From: JAVBQJ01 sp031549115
Lineage (GTDB): Bacteria > Verrucomicrobiota > Lentisphaeria > Victivallales > Victivallaceae
Direction of reading: 5' to 3'
Assembly (NCBI GenBank): GCA_031549115.1
Contig: JAVBQJ010000018.1
Coordinates: 1 to 11,742 of the forward strand
DNA length: 11,742 bases
Shown: in pieces, positions 1 through 6,882 of the stretch
How positions within the stretch are numbered: position 1 is the stretch's first letter
Layout: the number at the start of each line of letters is the position of its first letter
Made by a program: the position numbers and the translations under genes
Notes under the pieces: generated by a model
Database searches by the model: none
Seen by the model: only the letters and a program-made list of their open reading frames with translations
What the model was told of the DNA's origin: nothing

Positions 1-506
1 CATTGAAAGCTCCCGGCGTATTCGAGCGGCCGGAATGTCGCCACGGCGCATACGCCGATCAGCGCGAGCGGCCGCGGCGCATCCTCCGGGACTTCGATTC
101 GGACGAAACGGAACCCGGTATTGCCGTACTCGGTGATTCCGGTCGGCGGCAAGGCCAGCTCGGTCTGGTGAATGGCGTGATCCTGATCGGGAGAGCCGAG
201 CGCCTCGGAAACGGATTCGCCGAAGGTGAGGCGAATGACGGAAACCTTTCCGTCGTTCGGCGCGGTTACGATCCGGACGCCTCCGGCCAATTCGCGGCCG
301 AAATCGAGCACCAGACTGCCGCCCGGGGGCAGTAGAGTCACCGGCTGGCCCGAATAGGCATATCCCTGAATTTCCGGCGGAATCCGCAACAGCAGCTCCC
401 CATAGCCGGGGGTTCCCGGCGGCCGGAGCAAACGGACCGGCGCCAGATACTCCCGGCAGCGGCTGTCGCGAATGCCATGACGGTATGGCGTTTCCAATTT
501 CTTCAC
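1..506 (-). CDS. GH78 / alpha-L-rhamnosidase-like protein, N-terminal part (cut by window edge)
   Basis: This is the first 168 codons of a gene that runs off the left edge. The frame opens at GTG (504-506), has no upstream in-frame ATG, and has AAGG about 7 bases before it on the minus strand. The translation begins MKKLETPYRHGIRDSRC. It aligns along its length with the N-terminus of the full-length GH78-like protein at 4462-6156: both carry an LDFG/LDYG...GGVR segment, the block FGESVSEALG with a following DHA.H, LPP.G, and GNT.FRF.R..VP.DAP. That region is the beta-sandwich ahead of the (alpha/alpha)6 barrel in six-hairpin glycosidases. The catalytic part lies outside the window, so activity cannot be judged. 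No signal peptide is visible, which suggests a cytoplasmic enzyme. It lies 69 bases downstream of the LacI-type repressor gene, with an operator-like palindrome between them, so it is probably under that repressor. Paralogy is seen in the sequence; the rhamnosidase activity is inferred. Confidence 0.85.
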   Translation of the reverse strand, partial: MKKLETPYRHGIRDSRCREYLAPVRLLRPPGTPGYGELLLRIPPEIQGYAYSGQPVTLLPPGGSLVLDFGRELAGGVRIVTAPNDGKVSVIRLTFGESVSEALGSPDQDHAIHQTELALPPTGITEYGNTGFRFVRIEVPEDAPRPLALIGVCAVATFRPLEYAGSFQ

Positions 507-537
507 AGTGCAACCTTGTTTGGCGGTGATTTGTTGT

Positions 538-552
538 GGTTTATCGTTAAGC
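538..552 (-). promoter_or_regulatory. Probable LacI-family operator in front of the edge GH78-like gene
   Basis: The plus-strand sequence GGTTTATCGTTAAGC is centred on CG at 545-546. It matches 13 of 15 positions, in the same orientation, with the palindrome in the repressor gene's own promoter (1633-1647). The core TTATCGTTAA is one base off the perfect palindrome TTAACGTTAA. It sits 32 bases upstream of the GTG start at 506 and downstream of the repressor stop. A weak promoter can be drawn around it on the minus strand (TTTACA, 16 bases, TAAACC), so binding would block transcription of the edge gene. A CpG centre is usual for LacI/PurR/CcpA-type operators. Confidence 0.6.
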
Positions 553-575
553 TTTAGGGTGTAAAAAAAGCACCT

Positions 576-1610
576 TCATGCCTGCCGGCAGGATTCGCCC
601 CAGACAATATGGGCGGGGAACAATCCGAGCGACGGGCCGGGCAATACTTCCTGGCTCCGCTGGCTTTGCAGCCGGGTGAAAATCGCCCGGCTCAAGTGTT
701 CGGCGTCGTAATCGAAGCCGGAAAACGACGGTATGGCGGCGGCGGCGTGGGGACCCAACTCGGCGCTGAACAACGCGATGTCGCGCGGCACCTGAATGCC
801 GTGCTGCTGCAGCACGCGCAGCGCCCAGAACATCGATTCGTCGTTGCCGATGATGAGCGCGTCGGGCTGTTGCGCCAATACCGGCGCCATGATCGTTTCC
901 GCCCGCTCCTGGTTGCGCCACCATTCGGTTTCGCACAGCCACCAGAATTGCTCTTCGAACGGCACTCCGGACTGTTCGTAGGCCGTCCGCAGGCCATTCT
1001 GGGCGGCATAAAACGCCCGGTCGCGATAGGTGGTGCTGTGGAAGCAGAAGATCCGGCGTCGCCCGCGTTCCAGCAGGCCGGCCGCCGCCGCCAGATAGTT
1101 GGCGTAGTGGTCGGCGCCGACCACCGGAAAGCGTGTCGGTGCCAGCGGCTCTTCCAGAAAGACCACGTGCTTGAATATGTCGAACAGCGCCGGCACTTCT
1201 TTGCCGAATTCCGGATAGTTGTGCGCCGTACAGATCACGCTGTCGATGCCGGAGCCGGCGAAGTCGTTGACGTACTGCCGGATCGACTCCAGATCGTTGT
1301 GCAGCATGCCCACCTGAAGCCGGAGGCCTGCCGCCGCCGCCAGGCGCTCGATGATCATCATGATTTCCCGGTAAAACAGCGGGGAGTCGCTGTCGATCAG
1401 GAAGCCGATCACGTTGCTTTTGCGCGTGACCAGCCGTTGGGCGCTCAGATTCGGACGATAGTTCAGGCGCTCGGCCGTCGCCCGGATCCGTTCGCGGCTT
1501 TCCGGACTGGCGTGACCCAGCTTTTTCCCGTTCAGCACATGCGATACGGTCATCACGCTGAAGCCGGCCTCGCGGGCGACGTCTCTCAAGGTGGCGGCTT
1601 TGGCTTTCAC
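576..1610 (-). CDS. LacI-family transcriptional repressor
   Basis: This is a 344-residue regulator, the normal length for the family. Residues 7-27 form the LacI helix-turn-helix (TLRDVAREAGFSVMTVSHVL), followed by the N-G linker and the N-Y-R-P-N segment (50-54). A hinge helix SAQRL has Leu60 at the position of the PurR/LacI leucine that wedges into the central CpG step. Residues from about 65 on form a periplasmic-binding-protein-like effector domain (VIGFLIDSDSPLFYREIM..., GIDSVICT, DALIIGNDESMFWALRVLQQHGIQVPRDIALFS). The GTG at 1610 is chosen as start because AGGA lies 8 bases upstream and the family's usual start precedes the helix-turn-helix. The longer frame from TTG at 1679 would use the promoter -35 box as its start codon. 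It lies between a secreted esterase gene and a GH78-like gene, so the effector is probably a sugar from glycan breakdown. The exact ligand cannot be read from the sequence. Confidence 0.95.
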   Translation of the reverse strand: MKAKAATLRDVAREAGFSVMTVSHVLNGKKLGHASPESRERIRATAERLNYRPNLSAQRLVTRKSNVIGFLIDSDSPLFYREIMMIIERLAAAAGLRLQVGMLHNDLESIRQYVNDFAGSGIDSVICTAHNYPEFGKEVPALFDIFKHVVFLEEPLAPTRFPVVGADHYANYLAAAAGLLERGRRRIFCFHSTTYRDRAFYAAQNGLRTAYEQSGVPFEEQFWWLCETEWWRNQERAETIMAPVLAQQPDALIIGNDESMFWALRVLQQHGIQVPRDIALFSAELGPHAAAAIPSFSGFDYDAEHLSRAIFTRLQSQRSQEVLPGPSLGLFPAHIVWGESCRQA

Positions 1611-1632
1611 GGGCGGTTTCCTGTTGTATGAT

Positions 1633-1647
1633 GGTTTAACGTTAATC
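1633..1647 (-). promoter_or_regulatory. Probable LacI-type autoregulatory operator
   Basis: This site holds the perfect 10-base palindrome TTAACGTTAA (1636-1645) with a central CG. It covers the expected transcription start of the repressor gene, 6-15 bases past the -10 box. It has the same orientation as the second site at 538-552 and matches 13 of 15 bases. A repressor bound here would shut off its own promoter. Position and symmetry are seen; binding by the adjacent gene product is inferred. Confidence 0.65.
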
Positions 1648-1650
1648 TTA

Positions 1651-1679
1651 ATTATAGCGCAAATCGCCGAAAAAGTCAA
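1651..1679 (-). promoter_or_regulatory. Sigma70-type promoter of the LacI-family gene
   Basis: Read on the minus strand, there is a -35 box TTGACT (1679-1674), an exactly 17-base spacer, and a perfect -10 box TATAAT (1656-1651). The start site would be near 1644, leaving a leader of about 34 bases to the GTG at 1610. This is the best-looking promoter in the window. Confidence 0.8.
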
Positions 1680-1730
1680 TAGCGGAATGCGAAAAAATCA
1701 CTTTTTTTGCGGTTTTCTCGAAAGCCGGAC

Positions 1731-2981
1731 CTATTGGTCGAGCAAGGCTTTCACCATGGTTTCGCGCGCCTGGCTGTAGGCGTTGCTCCAGATGTGGTTG
1801 GTGTCGGGCTCGCCGATCATGGTCTTGCCGGGAAAGGGAATGTTGTTGAAAGCGGCGTAGACGGTGCCCGGCGGACACGCCGCGTCGACGAAGCCGGCCA
1901 GTACGATGATTGGGCACTCGATCCGCCGCGCCAGGTTGGCACAATCGATGTAGGCGACCTGGTCGAGCACTTCCTGATCATGGCGGAAGCGGTGGGCGTA
2001 GGAGGGCCAGCCGGGCTGCCGACCTTGCAGCTCCGCGCCGAAGTCGCACAAAGCCGGCTGATGGGCCACGGCGAAGGTGAAGTGCTCATTCAGCCCGGCC
2101 AGCGCCAGAGTCGAACCGCCGCCCTGGCTCTGGCCGCAGACGCCGAGGTTTTTGCCGTCGAATTTCGGGTGCTGCCGGAGCCATTCGGTCGCCTGGTCCA
2201 TGCCCAGCCAGGCGCGGCGGAAGAAATTGGCGTCGCGGTCTCTCATGCCGATCATCGGGTAATCGGCGGGCCCCTGGTGGCCGCCGGCCGGATCGTAATC
2301 GTGGACGTTGATGACGAGTGAGATCACACCTTCGAGGTTGTGAATGCCGGGAGCGGCAAGCGCCGGTCCCGCGCCGGGAATCACCACCACCGCCGGGAAC
2401 GGTCCGTCGCCCTGCTTCGGAATGGACAGGAAGCCCCACAGACGCTTGCCGTCGACGTTGGCGAAGTTGACCCGCCAGACCTCCAGCGTTGCGGTCGCCA
2501 GCTCCGGAGCCGGAGTCACGCGGGCGTAATCGTCGCCGGCGTCCAGGCGGACCCGCTCGGCTTCGCGCTTGCCGGCCGCCCAGAATTCATCGAAGCCGGC
2601 CGGTTCGGGCATGCCCTGGCGAATCAGCTCGGGCGAAAAGCCCGCCGCGGTCTCGGCGGCAACCTCCTGACCGTCGACCAGCCACACCACCCGGCAAAAG
2701 ATGAAGCCGGGCCGGTCATGGGTGTACGCCACTTTGGTGTCGTCGGGCAGCCAGAAGCGAAAGATTTCCTCATGGCGGTTGTTGCGATCGTTGTTGACGG
2801 TGAAGATCACCTCTCCTTGATCGGACGGTTCGCCGTCGACGGTCGGGACGGCACGGAAAATCGCGGTTTCGCCGACCGCGTACAGCGCCTCGGGACGATC
2901 GGTAGCGACCGATAATTTGTACTCGACGCTCCACGCCGCCAGCCCGCAGGCCAGCGCCAGCAATGACAACAATTTCTTCAT
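1731..2981 (-). CDS. Secreted CE7-type acetyl(xylan) esterase
   Basis: This is a 416-residue alpha/beta hydrolase expected to remove acetyl groups from plant or other acetylated glycans outside the cytoplasm. Residues 1-18 (MKKLLSLLALACGLAAWS) form a Sec signal peptide. About 20-125 look like an extra beta-sandwich domain. The CE7/AXE1 core then begins at GFDEFWAAGK. The nucleophile is Ser285 in GQSQGGG. The acid is Asp366 in the family-typical D-x-x-C-P-P segment (VDAACPPGTVYAAFN). The base is His396 in DTNHIW, 30 residues after the Asp, as in CE7 enzymes. The usual G-H-E around the histidine is replaced by N-H-I, so this is a divergent member. The ATG at 2981 is chosen because AAGGA lies 5 bases before it and the signal peptide follows at once; the extension to 3116 has neither. 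The closest named relatives are acetyl xylan esterase and cephalosporin-C deacetylase. The natural substrate is not known. Confidence 0.88.
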   Translation of the reverse strand: MKKLLSLLALACGLAAWSVEYKLSVATDRPEALYAVGETAIFRAVPTVDGEPSDQGEVIFTVNNDRNNRHEEIFRFWLPDDTKVAYTHDRPGFIFCRVVWLVDGQEVAAETAAGFSPELIRQGMPEPAGFDEFWAAGKREAERVRLDAGDDYARVTPAPELATATLEVWRVNFANVDGKRLWGFLSIPKQGDGPFPAVVVIPGAGPALAAPGIHNLEGVISLVINVHDYDPAGGHQGPADYPMIGMRDRDANFFRRAWLGMDQATEWLRQHPKFDGKNLGVCGQSQGGGSTLALAGLNEHFTFAVAHQPALCDFGAELQGRQPGWPSYAHRFRHDQEVLDQVAYIDCANLARRIECPIIVLAGFVDAACPPGTVYAAFNNIPFPGKTMIGEPDTNHIWSNAYSQARETMVKALLDQ

Positions 2982-3029
2982 CGCATTCCTTTGCCATGAT
3001 TGAAAGACCGGTGTAAAAACCTTTGAATT

Positions 3030-3058
3030 ACCATATCTCCTCAGGTTGCGGATTGCAA
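3030..3058 (-). promoter_or_regulatory. Possible promoter of the esterase gene
   Basis: On the minus strand TTGCAA (3058-3053) is followed after 17 bases by TATGGT (3035-3030). Each box matches the sigma70 consensus at 4 of 6 positions. The leader to the ATG at 2981 would be about 45 bases. A TATAAA at 3158-3153 in the same direction is an alternative -10 without a good -35. Confidence 0.35.
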
Positions 3059-3127
3059 GCTCCGAAACAGACCGCATCCGGCGTTTGCCCTGCGGGAGTT
3101 TTGTGAAAAAATCCACCGGGGCGGCGC

Positions 3128-3155
3128 TTGCAAAATCCCGGCTTGGCTGTATTTT
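3128..3155 (+). promoter_or_regulatory. Possible promoter of the DUF1015-GH78-like operon
   Basis: The divergent intergenic stretch 2982-3207 becomes AT-rich from about 3149. TTGCAA (3128-3133), 16 bases, TATTTT (3150-3155) is the best-spaced pair I can find, with 4 of 6 matches each. TATAGT (3155-3160) and TATATC (3178-3183) are other -10-like words without a matching -35. I saw no operator matching the LacI sites here. Confidence 0.3.
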
Positions 3156-3207
3156 ATAGTTTACGCGAATTTATGTATATATCACGATACAGGAAGGATG
3201 GGAAAAC

Positions 3208-4437
3208 ATGGCGGTCTTTTTACCTTTTTGCGGTGTTCTGCCGACCCCGGAGCGGGTGAAGCAAGTGGCGGCGGTGCCGTACGATGTGGTCAACTCCGAA
3301 GAAGCGGCCGCTCTCGCCGCCGGCAATCCGTTGAGCTTCCTGCATGTATCCCGCCCGGAAATCGATCTCGCTGCCGGTATTGATCTGCATGACGACCGGG
3401 TTTACGCCCAGGCGAAGGCGGCATTTGACCGGCTCACCCAAGAGGCGCCGCTGACCCCGGATGCCGAACCGTCGCTGTATATCTATCAACTCCAGATGGG
3501 TGACCACATTCAGACCGGCGTATTCGGCGCCGCCTCGGCCGAAGAGTACCGCCAGGGCAAAATCAAGAAGCACGAGAAAACCCGCCAGGACAAGGAAGAC
3601 GATCGCACCCGCCATGTGATGACGCTGCGTTCGCACTCCGGCCCGGCCTTTTTCACCTACCGCGACTCCGCCGCCATCGACGCGTTCATCGCGGCGGAAA
3701 TGAAGAATGCGCCGCTGTTCAACTTCACCGCTGCCGACGGCATTCGCCACACGCTGTGGCGCGTGGCCCCCGAAGCCAGCGCCAAACTGGCCGGCCTCTT
3801 CGCCGCGGTGCCCTGCTTCTATATCGCCGACGGCCACCACCGCAGCGCGGCGGCGGCCCGGACCGCGCAGGAGTGCGCACCGGCCAACCCGCACCATACC
3901 GGCAAGGAAGATTACAACTTTTTCCTCGCCGCGGCCTTTCCGGCTTCGCAGTTGCGGATTCTGCCGTACAACCGTGCGGTGCATACCCTGAACGGCATGA
4001 CCCCGGCGCAATTCCTGGCCAAGGTGACGGAAAAGTTCACCGTCGCGCCGACCGACAACCCGGTGCCGGGCAAGAGCGGCGAATTCTGCATGCTGTTGGA
4101 GGGCCGTTGGTATCTGGTCGCGCCGAAGTTCGATATCGCCAAGCTCGGCGTGATCGAACAGCTCGATGTCAGTGTGCTGCAGGACAACATCCTCGCGCCG
4201 CTGCTCGGCATCCTGGATCCGCGGACCAGCCGTGACATCGATTTCATCGGCGGCATCCGCGGTACCGGCGAACTGGAGAAACTCTACCGGGAAGGGCGCT
4301 GCCAGGCGGCCTTTTCGATGTACCCGACCACGCTGGAGCAGCTGATGGCCATCGCCGACGCGGGCGCGATCATGCCGCCGAAGTCGACGTGGTTCGAGCC
4401 GAAATTGCGCGACGGCGTCGTCTGCCACAACTTCTGA
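3208..4437 (+). CDS. DUF1015 family protein
   Basis: This 409-residue protein is full length for the DUF1015 (PF06245) family. The family hallmarks are present: a start-proximal LPTPERVKQVAAVPYDVVNS block (about 11-30), the charged motif H122-E-K-T-R-x-x-K-E-D-D-R133, and FYIADGHHRSAAA around D208-G-H210-H211-R212. No signal peptide or membrane segment is seen, so it is cytoplasmic. The biochemical role of the family is not established to my knowledge. From memory, it often sits near serine-biosynthesis genes in other bacteria, which is not the case here. The ATG at 3208 follows AGGAAGG (3191-3197) by 10 bases. A closer ATG at 3198 is in another frame. The gene is followed after 24 bases by the GH78-like gene, so the two are probably one transcript. 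Family assignment is firm; function is open. Confidence 0.92.
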   Translation: MAVFLPFCGVLPTPERVKQVAAVPYDVVNSEEAAALAAGNPLSFLHVSRPEIDLAAGIDLHDDRVYAQAKAAFDRLTQEAPLTPDAEPSLYIYQLQMGDHIQTGVFGAASAEEYRQGKIKKHEKTRQDKEDDRTRHVMTLRSHSGPAFFTYRDSAAIDAFIAAEMKNAPLFNFTAADGIRHTLWRVAPEASAKLAGLFAAVPCFYIADGHHRSAAAARTAQECAPANPHHTGKEDYNFFLAAAFPASQLRILPYNRAVHTLNGMTPAQFLAKVTEKFTVAPTDNPVPGKSGEFCMLLEGRWYLVAPKFDIAKLGVIEQLDVSVLQDNILAPLLGILDPRTSRDIDFIGGIRGTGELEKLYREGRCQAAFSMYPTTLEQLMAIADAGAIMPPKSTWFEPKLRDGVVCHNF

Positions 4438-4461
4438 ACCGGAACCAAGGATACACTGCTC

Positions 4462-6156
4462 ATGTTGACGGAAGAACGAAAACTCGCATATCCCGGAAGC
4501 CGTGCCGACCGCCGGGTACGGCGTTATGTCCCGCCGGTGCGGCTGGTGCAAGCGGATCCCGGAGTCGAAAACGCCGGGATTCTCATCGGGAAGGTGGCGG
4601 AACAGAGTTTTTTGCATTTCAATCCGGAAATCTGCGTCATCCCTCCCGGCGCTTCGGTGGTGCTCGATTACGGTATCGAGCTTCATGGCGGCGTCCGCCT
4701 GGTCTCCGGAGCGAACAACCACGCGGTGACTCCGGTGGAGATCAGCTTCGGCGAATCGGTGTCCGAGGCGCTGGGGCGTCCGGTCAACGATCATGCCGTG
4801 CATATCGGCATGGTGGATCTGCCGCCGATGGGAATGGCCGAAATCGGCAATACCGCGTTCCGTTTTCTCCGCGTCAGCGTACCGGCGGATGCGCCGCACG
4901 CAGTGGAGCTGATGGGGGCGCCGGCGGTGGCGCTGTATCTGGATTTGCCGTACGTCGGCAGCTTCCGCTGCAATGATGACCGCCTGAACCGGATCTGGGA
5001 GGTCGGCGCCTACACCGTCCACCTCAATATGCAGGATTATATCTACGACGGCGTCAAGCGCGACCGTTTCGTCTGGATGGGGGATCTCTACCCGGAAGTG
5101 CGGGTGATCGCCGCGGTATTCAACGACACCGAACTGGTGGAAAAAAGCCTGGACTTCATGCGTGACCATACCCCGCCGGGGATGTGGATGAACACGATCA
5201 GCTCCTATACCGCGTGGTGGGTGATCTGCCAGGCCGACTGGTACCGCTGGCGCGGCAACCGGCACTATCTGGAGCAGCAGCGCGAGGCGCTGAAGCTGCA
5301 GCTGGAGCAGCTGGCCGCCGTGGTGCGTCCGGACGGCACCGAAGAGATGCCGGAGACGCGCTTCCTCGATTGGCCGAATGCCGGCAACCCCGACGCCACC
5401 ACGGCCGGGCTGCAGGGTCTCCTGGCGTGGAGTCTGGCTTCCGGCGCCGCGTTGATGGAGTGGCTGGATGAACCTGAGGCGGCGGCCCGTTACCGGGAAA
5501 GAGCCGGCTGGCTCACGCAAGCGCCGGCGCCGGTGGGTCGGAACAAAACCGCGGCGGCGATGCAGGTGCTGGGCGGGTTGCGCGACGCGGCGGCAGCGGA
5601 GCGCGAGGTTTTCGCCGTCGATCCGACTGCCGGCGTCAGCACCTTCTATGGTTACTTCGTCCTGCTGGCCCGCGCCCAGGCCGGCGATGTCGCCGGGGCG
5701 CTGGAGGTGATCCGGGAGTATTGGGGGACGATGATCGATTACGGCGCCACCACCTTCTGGGAAGATTTCGATCTGGCCTGGGTCAAGAACGCCGGCCGCA
5801 TCGACGAAATTCCGGAGCCCGGCAAGGATGATCTGCATGCCGACTTCGGCAACTACTGTTACAAAGGGCTGCGCCACAGCTTCTGTCACGGCTGGGCCGG
5901 AGGGCCGACCGCGTTCCTGTCCGAAAAGGTGCTGGGGATCCGGCCGTTGGAGCCGGGCTTCACCCGTTTCGCCTGGGCGCCCGATCTGGCGGCGCTGGAG
6001 TGGGCCGAAGGCACGGTACCGACGCCGCATGGCGTCATCCGGGTGCGGGCCGGGGCCGGAGGCGCGGGGGAATTGACGGTGCCTGCCGGAACGGTGGCGG
6101 AGCTGCCGGACGGGCGGACTTTGGGCGCCGGAACCCACAAAATCAAGCTCTTTTGA
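4462..6156 (+). CDS. GH78 / alpha-L-rhamnosidase-like six-hairpin glycosidase
   Basis: This is a 564-residue protein with no signal peptide, so probably cytoplasmic. About residues 35-170 form a beta-sandwich region (VVLDYGIELHGGVRLV, FGESVSEALG). From about 173 an (alpha/alpha)6 barrel follows (RLNRIWEVGAYTVHL...). The C-terminal part is a small beta domain after LGIRPLEPGF. Active-site motifs are D196-G-V-K-R-D201-R-F-V-W-M-G-D208, G-A-T-T-F-W-E434, and H472...H476-G-W-x-x-G-P. As I recall the Bacillus RhaB structure, Asp567, Glu572, Asp579 and Glu841 contact rhamnose. They align with D196, D201, D208 and E434, so the usual acid glutamate is an aspartate here. It is shorter than secreted GH78 enzymes, lacking extra N-terminal modules. 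AAGGAT lies 9 bases before the ATG. It is the second gene behind DUF1015 and a paralogue of the cut gene at 1-506. It may act on imported oligosaccharides. Fold is fairly sure; the sugar it cleaves is not. Confidence 0.85.
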   Translation: MLTEERKLAYPGSRADRRVRRYVPPVRLVQADPGVENAGILIGKVAEQSFLHFNPEICVIPPGASVVLDYGIELHGGVRLVSGANNHAVTPVEISFGESVSEALGRPVNDHAVHIGMVDLPPMGMAEIGNTAFRFLRVSVPADAPHAVELMGAPAVALYLDLPYVGSFRCNDDRLNRIWEVGAYTVHLNMQDYIYDGVKRDRFVWMGDLYPEVRVIAAVFNDTELVEKSLDFMRDHTPPGMWMNTISSYTAWWVICQADWYRWRGNRHYLEQQREALKLQLEQLAAVVRPDGTEEMPETRFLDWPNAGNPDATTAGLQGLLAWSLASGAALMEWLDEPEAAARYRERAGWLTQAPAPVGRNKTAAAMQVLGGLRDAAAAEREVFAVDPTAGVSTFYGYFVLLARAQAGDVAGALEVIREYWGTMIDYGATTFWEDFDLAWVKNAGRIDEIPEPGKDDLHADFGNYCYKGLRHSFCHGWAGGPTAFLSEKVLGIRPLEPGFTRFAWAPDLAALEWAEGTVPTPHGVIRVRAGAGGAGELTVPAGTVAELPDGRTLGAGTHKIKLF

Positions 6157-6187
6157 TGAAAAATCGCGGAAGATTCGGTTTTTCGAT

Positions 6188-6216
6188 TTGAAATTCGCGC
6201 AAAGTGTTGTTATGAT
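6188..6216 (+). promoter_or_regulatory. Sigma70-type promoter of the lipoprotein gene
   Basis: TTGAAA (6188-6193) and TATGAT (6211-6216) are separated by exactly 17 bases, and each matches the consensus at 5 of 6 positions. The start site would be near 6223, about 42 bases before the ATG at 6265. It lies in a short AT-rich gap after the GH78-like gene. No clear intrinsic terminator was seen between that gene's stop (6156) and this promoter. Confidence 0.7.
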
Positions 6217-6264
6217 ATAAATGCGCAATTGAATGGTACACTTCAAACAGGAGCAAGAAAAAAT

Positions 6265-6798
6265 ATGCGATGCAATTGGATGGCTGGTATATTGGCCGGA
6301 GCGATGGTTCTTCTGGCGGTCGGATGTGCGCAAAAGGTGATTCCGCCGTCGGTTGTGGTCCCGGATGCCGCGCCCCTGAATGCGAAGATCGAGCAGGCGC
6401 TGGTCAAGGCCGCGAACAACCAGCAGACCATGCAGGCCTGGGACGTGTTTTTGCCGTATATCGAACTGGCCGAATACCCGGAACAGGGCGCCGGTGTCTG
6501 GTTTGTCGCGATCGTCGACCAGTTCGGCGACTACATCTGGAATTATTCTTCGGAACTGGAGGAAAACCGGGTCAATCCGCGGCAGGTCGCCGGGAAGCTG
6601 GAACGGGAATTGAAGGCCGCGTTGCCGAAGCTCGTTGCCGGGGAATCGGTGTGGGGCAAAGTGTTGGAGCAGGGCGGTTACCGGGCGGTTTTCTACTATG
6701 TGCCGATTCCGGCGGAGGCCCAGGTGCAGCGTGAAGGCGCTCCGCACCCGCAATATCTGGCCTTGTTGCTGGTGGAGCGGCTCCCGCTGGCAGATTGA
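6265..6798 (+). CDS. Small lipoprotein, function unknown
   Basis: This is a 177-residue protein. Residues 1-20 (MRCNWMAGILAGAMVLLAVG) form a lipoprotein signal with Cys21 as the expected lipidated residue in LAVGC. The -3 position is Ala, a tolerated but imperfect lipobox. The mature part is mixed alpha/beta, starting with a helix-prone stretch (LNAKIEQALVKAANNQQTM). Aromatic strands (VWFVAIVDQFGDYIWNYSSE, YRAVFYYVPIP) and an amphipathic helix (VAGKLERELKAALPKL) follow. I do not recognise a family. The ATG at 6265 is chosen because AGGAG lies 11 bases upstream and the signal peptide follows; the frame upstream to 6229 would add 12 hydrophilic residues that spoil the signal. It is transcribed from the promoter at 6188-6216 and ends just before a strong terminator, so it may be a single-gene unit. 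A role in the envelope is inferred only from the lipobox. Confidence 0.8.
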   Translation: MRCNWMAGILAGAMVLLAVGCAQKVIPPSVVVPDAAPLNAKIEQALVKAANNQQTMQAWDVFLPYIELAEYPEQGAGVWFVAIVDQFGDYIWNYSSELEENRVNPRQVAGKLERELKAALPKLVAGESVWGKVLEQGGYRAVFYYVPIPAEAQVQREGAPHPQYLALLLVERLPLAD

Positions 6799-6827
6799 AG
6801 TCCGGTTGCGTGAGGAAGTGCGAGTTG

Positions 6828-6865
6828 GGCGCCCGAATGGAGTCGATCCATTGCGGGCGCCTTTT
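6828..6865 (+). terminator. Strong intrinsic terminator after the first lipoprotein gene
   Basis: An outer stem GGCGCCCG (6828-6835) pairs perfectly with CGGGCGCC (6854-6861). An inner stem AATGGA (6836-6841) pairs with TCCATT (6847-6852), with loop GTCGA and a single bulged G at 6853. Four T residues follow (6862-6865). It starts 30 bases past the stop of the first lipoprotein gene and ends 17 bases before the start of the second, so it could also act as a partial terminator controlling the genes behind it. Confidence 0.85.
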
Positions 6866-6882
6866 ATGTTATGGGGCAAACG

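Noticed and set aside
3..335. A plus-strand open frame of 110 codons at the left edge.
   Set aside because: The minus strand of the same stretch encodes a protein clearly homologous to the GH78-like protein at 4462-6156, so the plus frame is a shadow.
569..592. The palindrome CCTGCCGGCAGG followed by a T-run on the minus strand at the end of the LacI gene, as a possible terminator.
   Set aside because: The 12-base palindrome lies inside the coding sequence, and the T-run starts about 12 bases after it instead of directly behind it.
609..1631. A 340-codon plus-strand open frame opposite the LacI-family gene.
   Set aside because: It has no recognisable domain. The minus strand encodes a complete LacI regulator with its own promoter.
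1611..1679. A 23-codon N-terminal extension of the LacI protein starting at TTG 1679.
   Set aside because: The TTG is the first three bases of the -35 box and the extension runs through the -10 box and operator. The GTG at 1610 has a ribosome binding site and gives the usual family N-terminus.
1689..1712. An A-tract/T-tract inverted repeat downstream of the esterase stop, as a possible terminator.
   Set aside because: The stem is almost all A-T pairs with a mismatch in the outer GC pairs and no proper U-run after a GC stem. It is more likely an AT-rich region upstream of the LacI promoter.
2982..3116. A 45-codon N-terminal extension of the esterase.
   Set aside because: It would bury a clean signal peptide (MKKLLSLLALACGLAAWS) that has AAGGA at the right distance before its own ATG.
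3095..3146. A CCGGG...CCCGG hairpin followed by six T on the minus strand between the divergent genes.
   Set aside because: The stem is only 5 base pairs with a long loop, four bases separate it from the T-run, and no minus-strand gene ends there.
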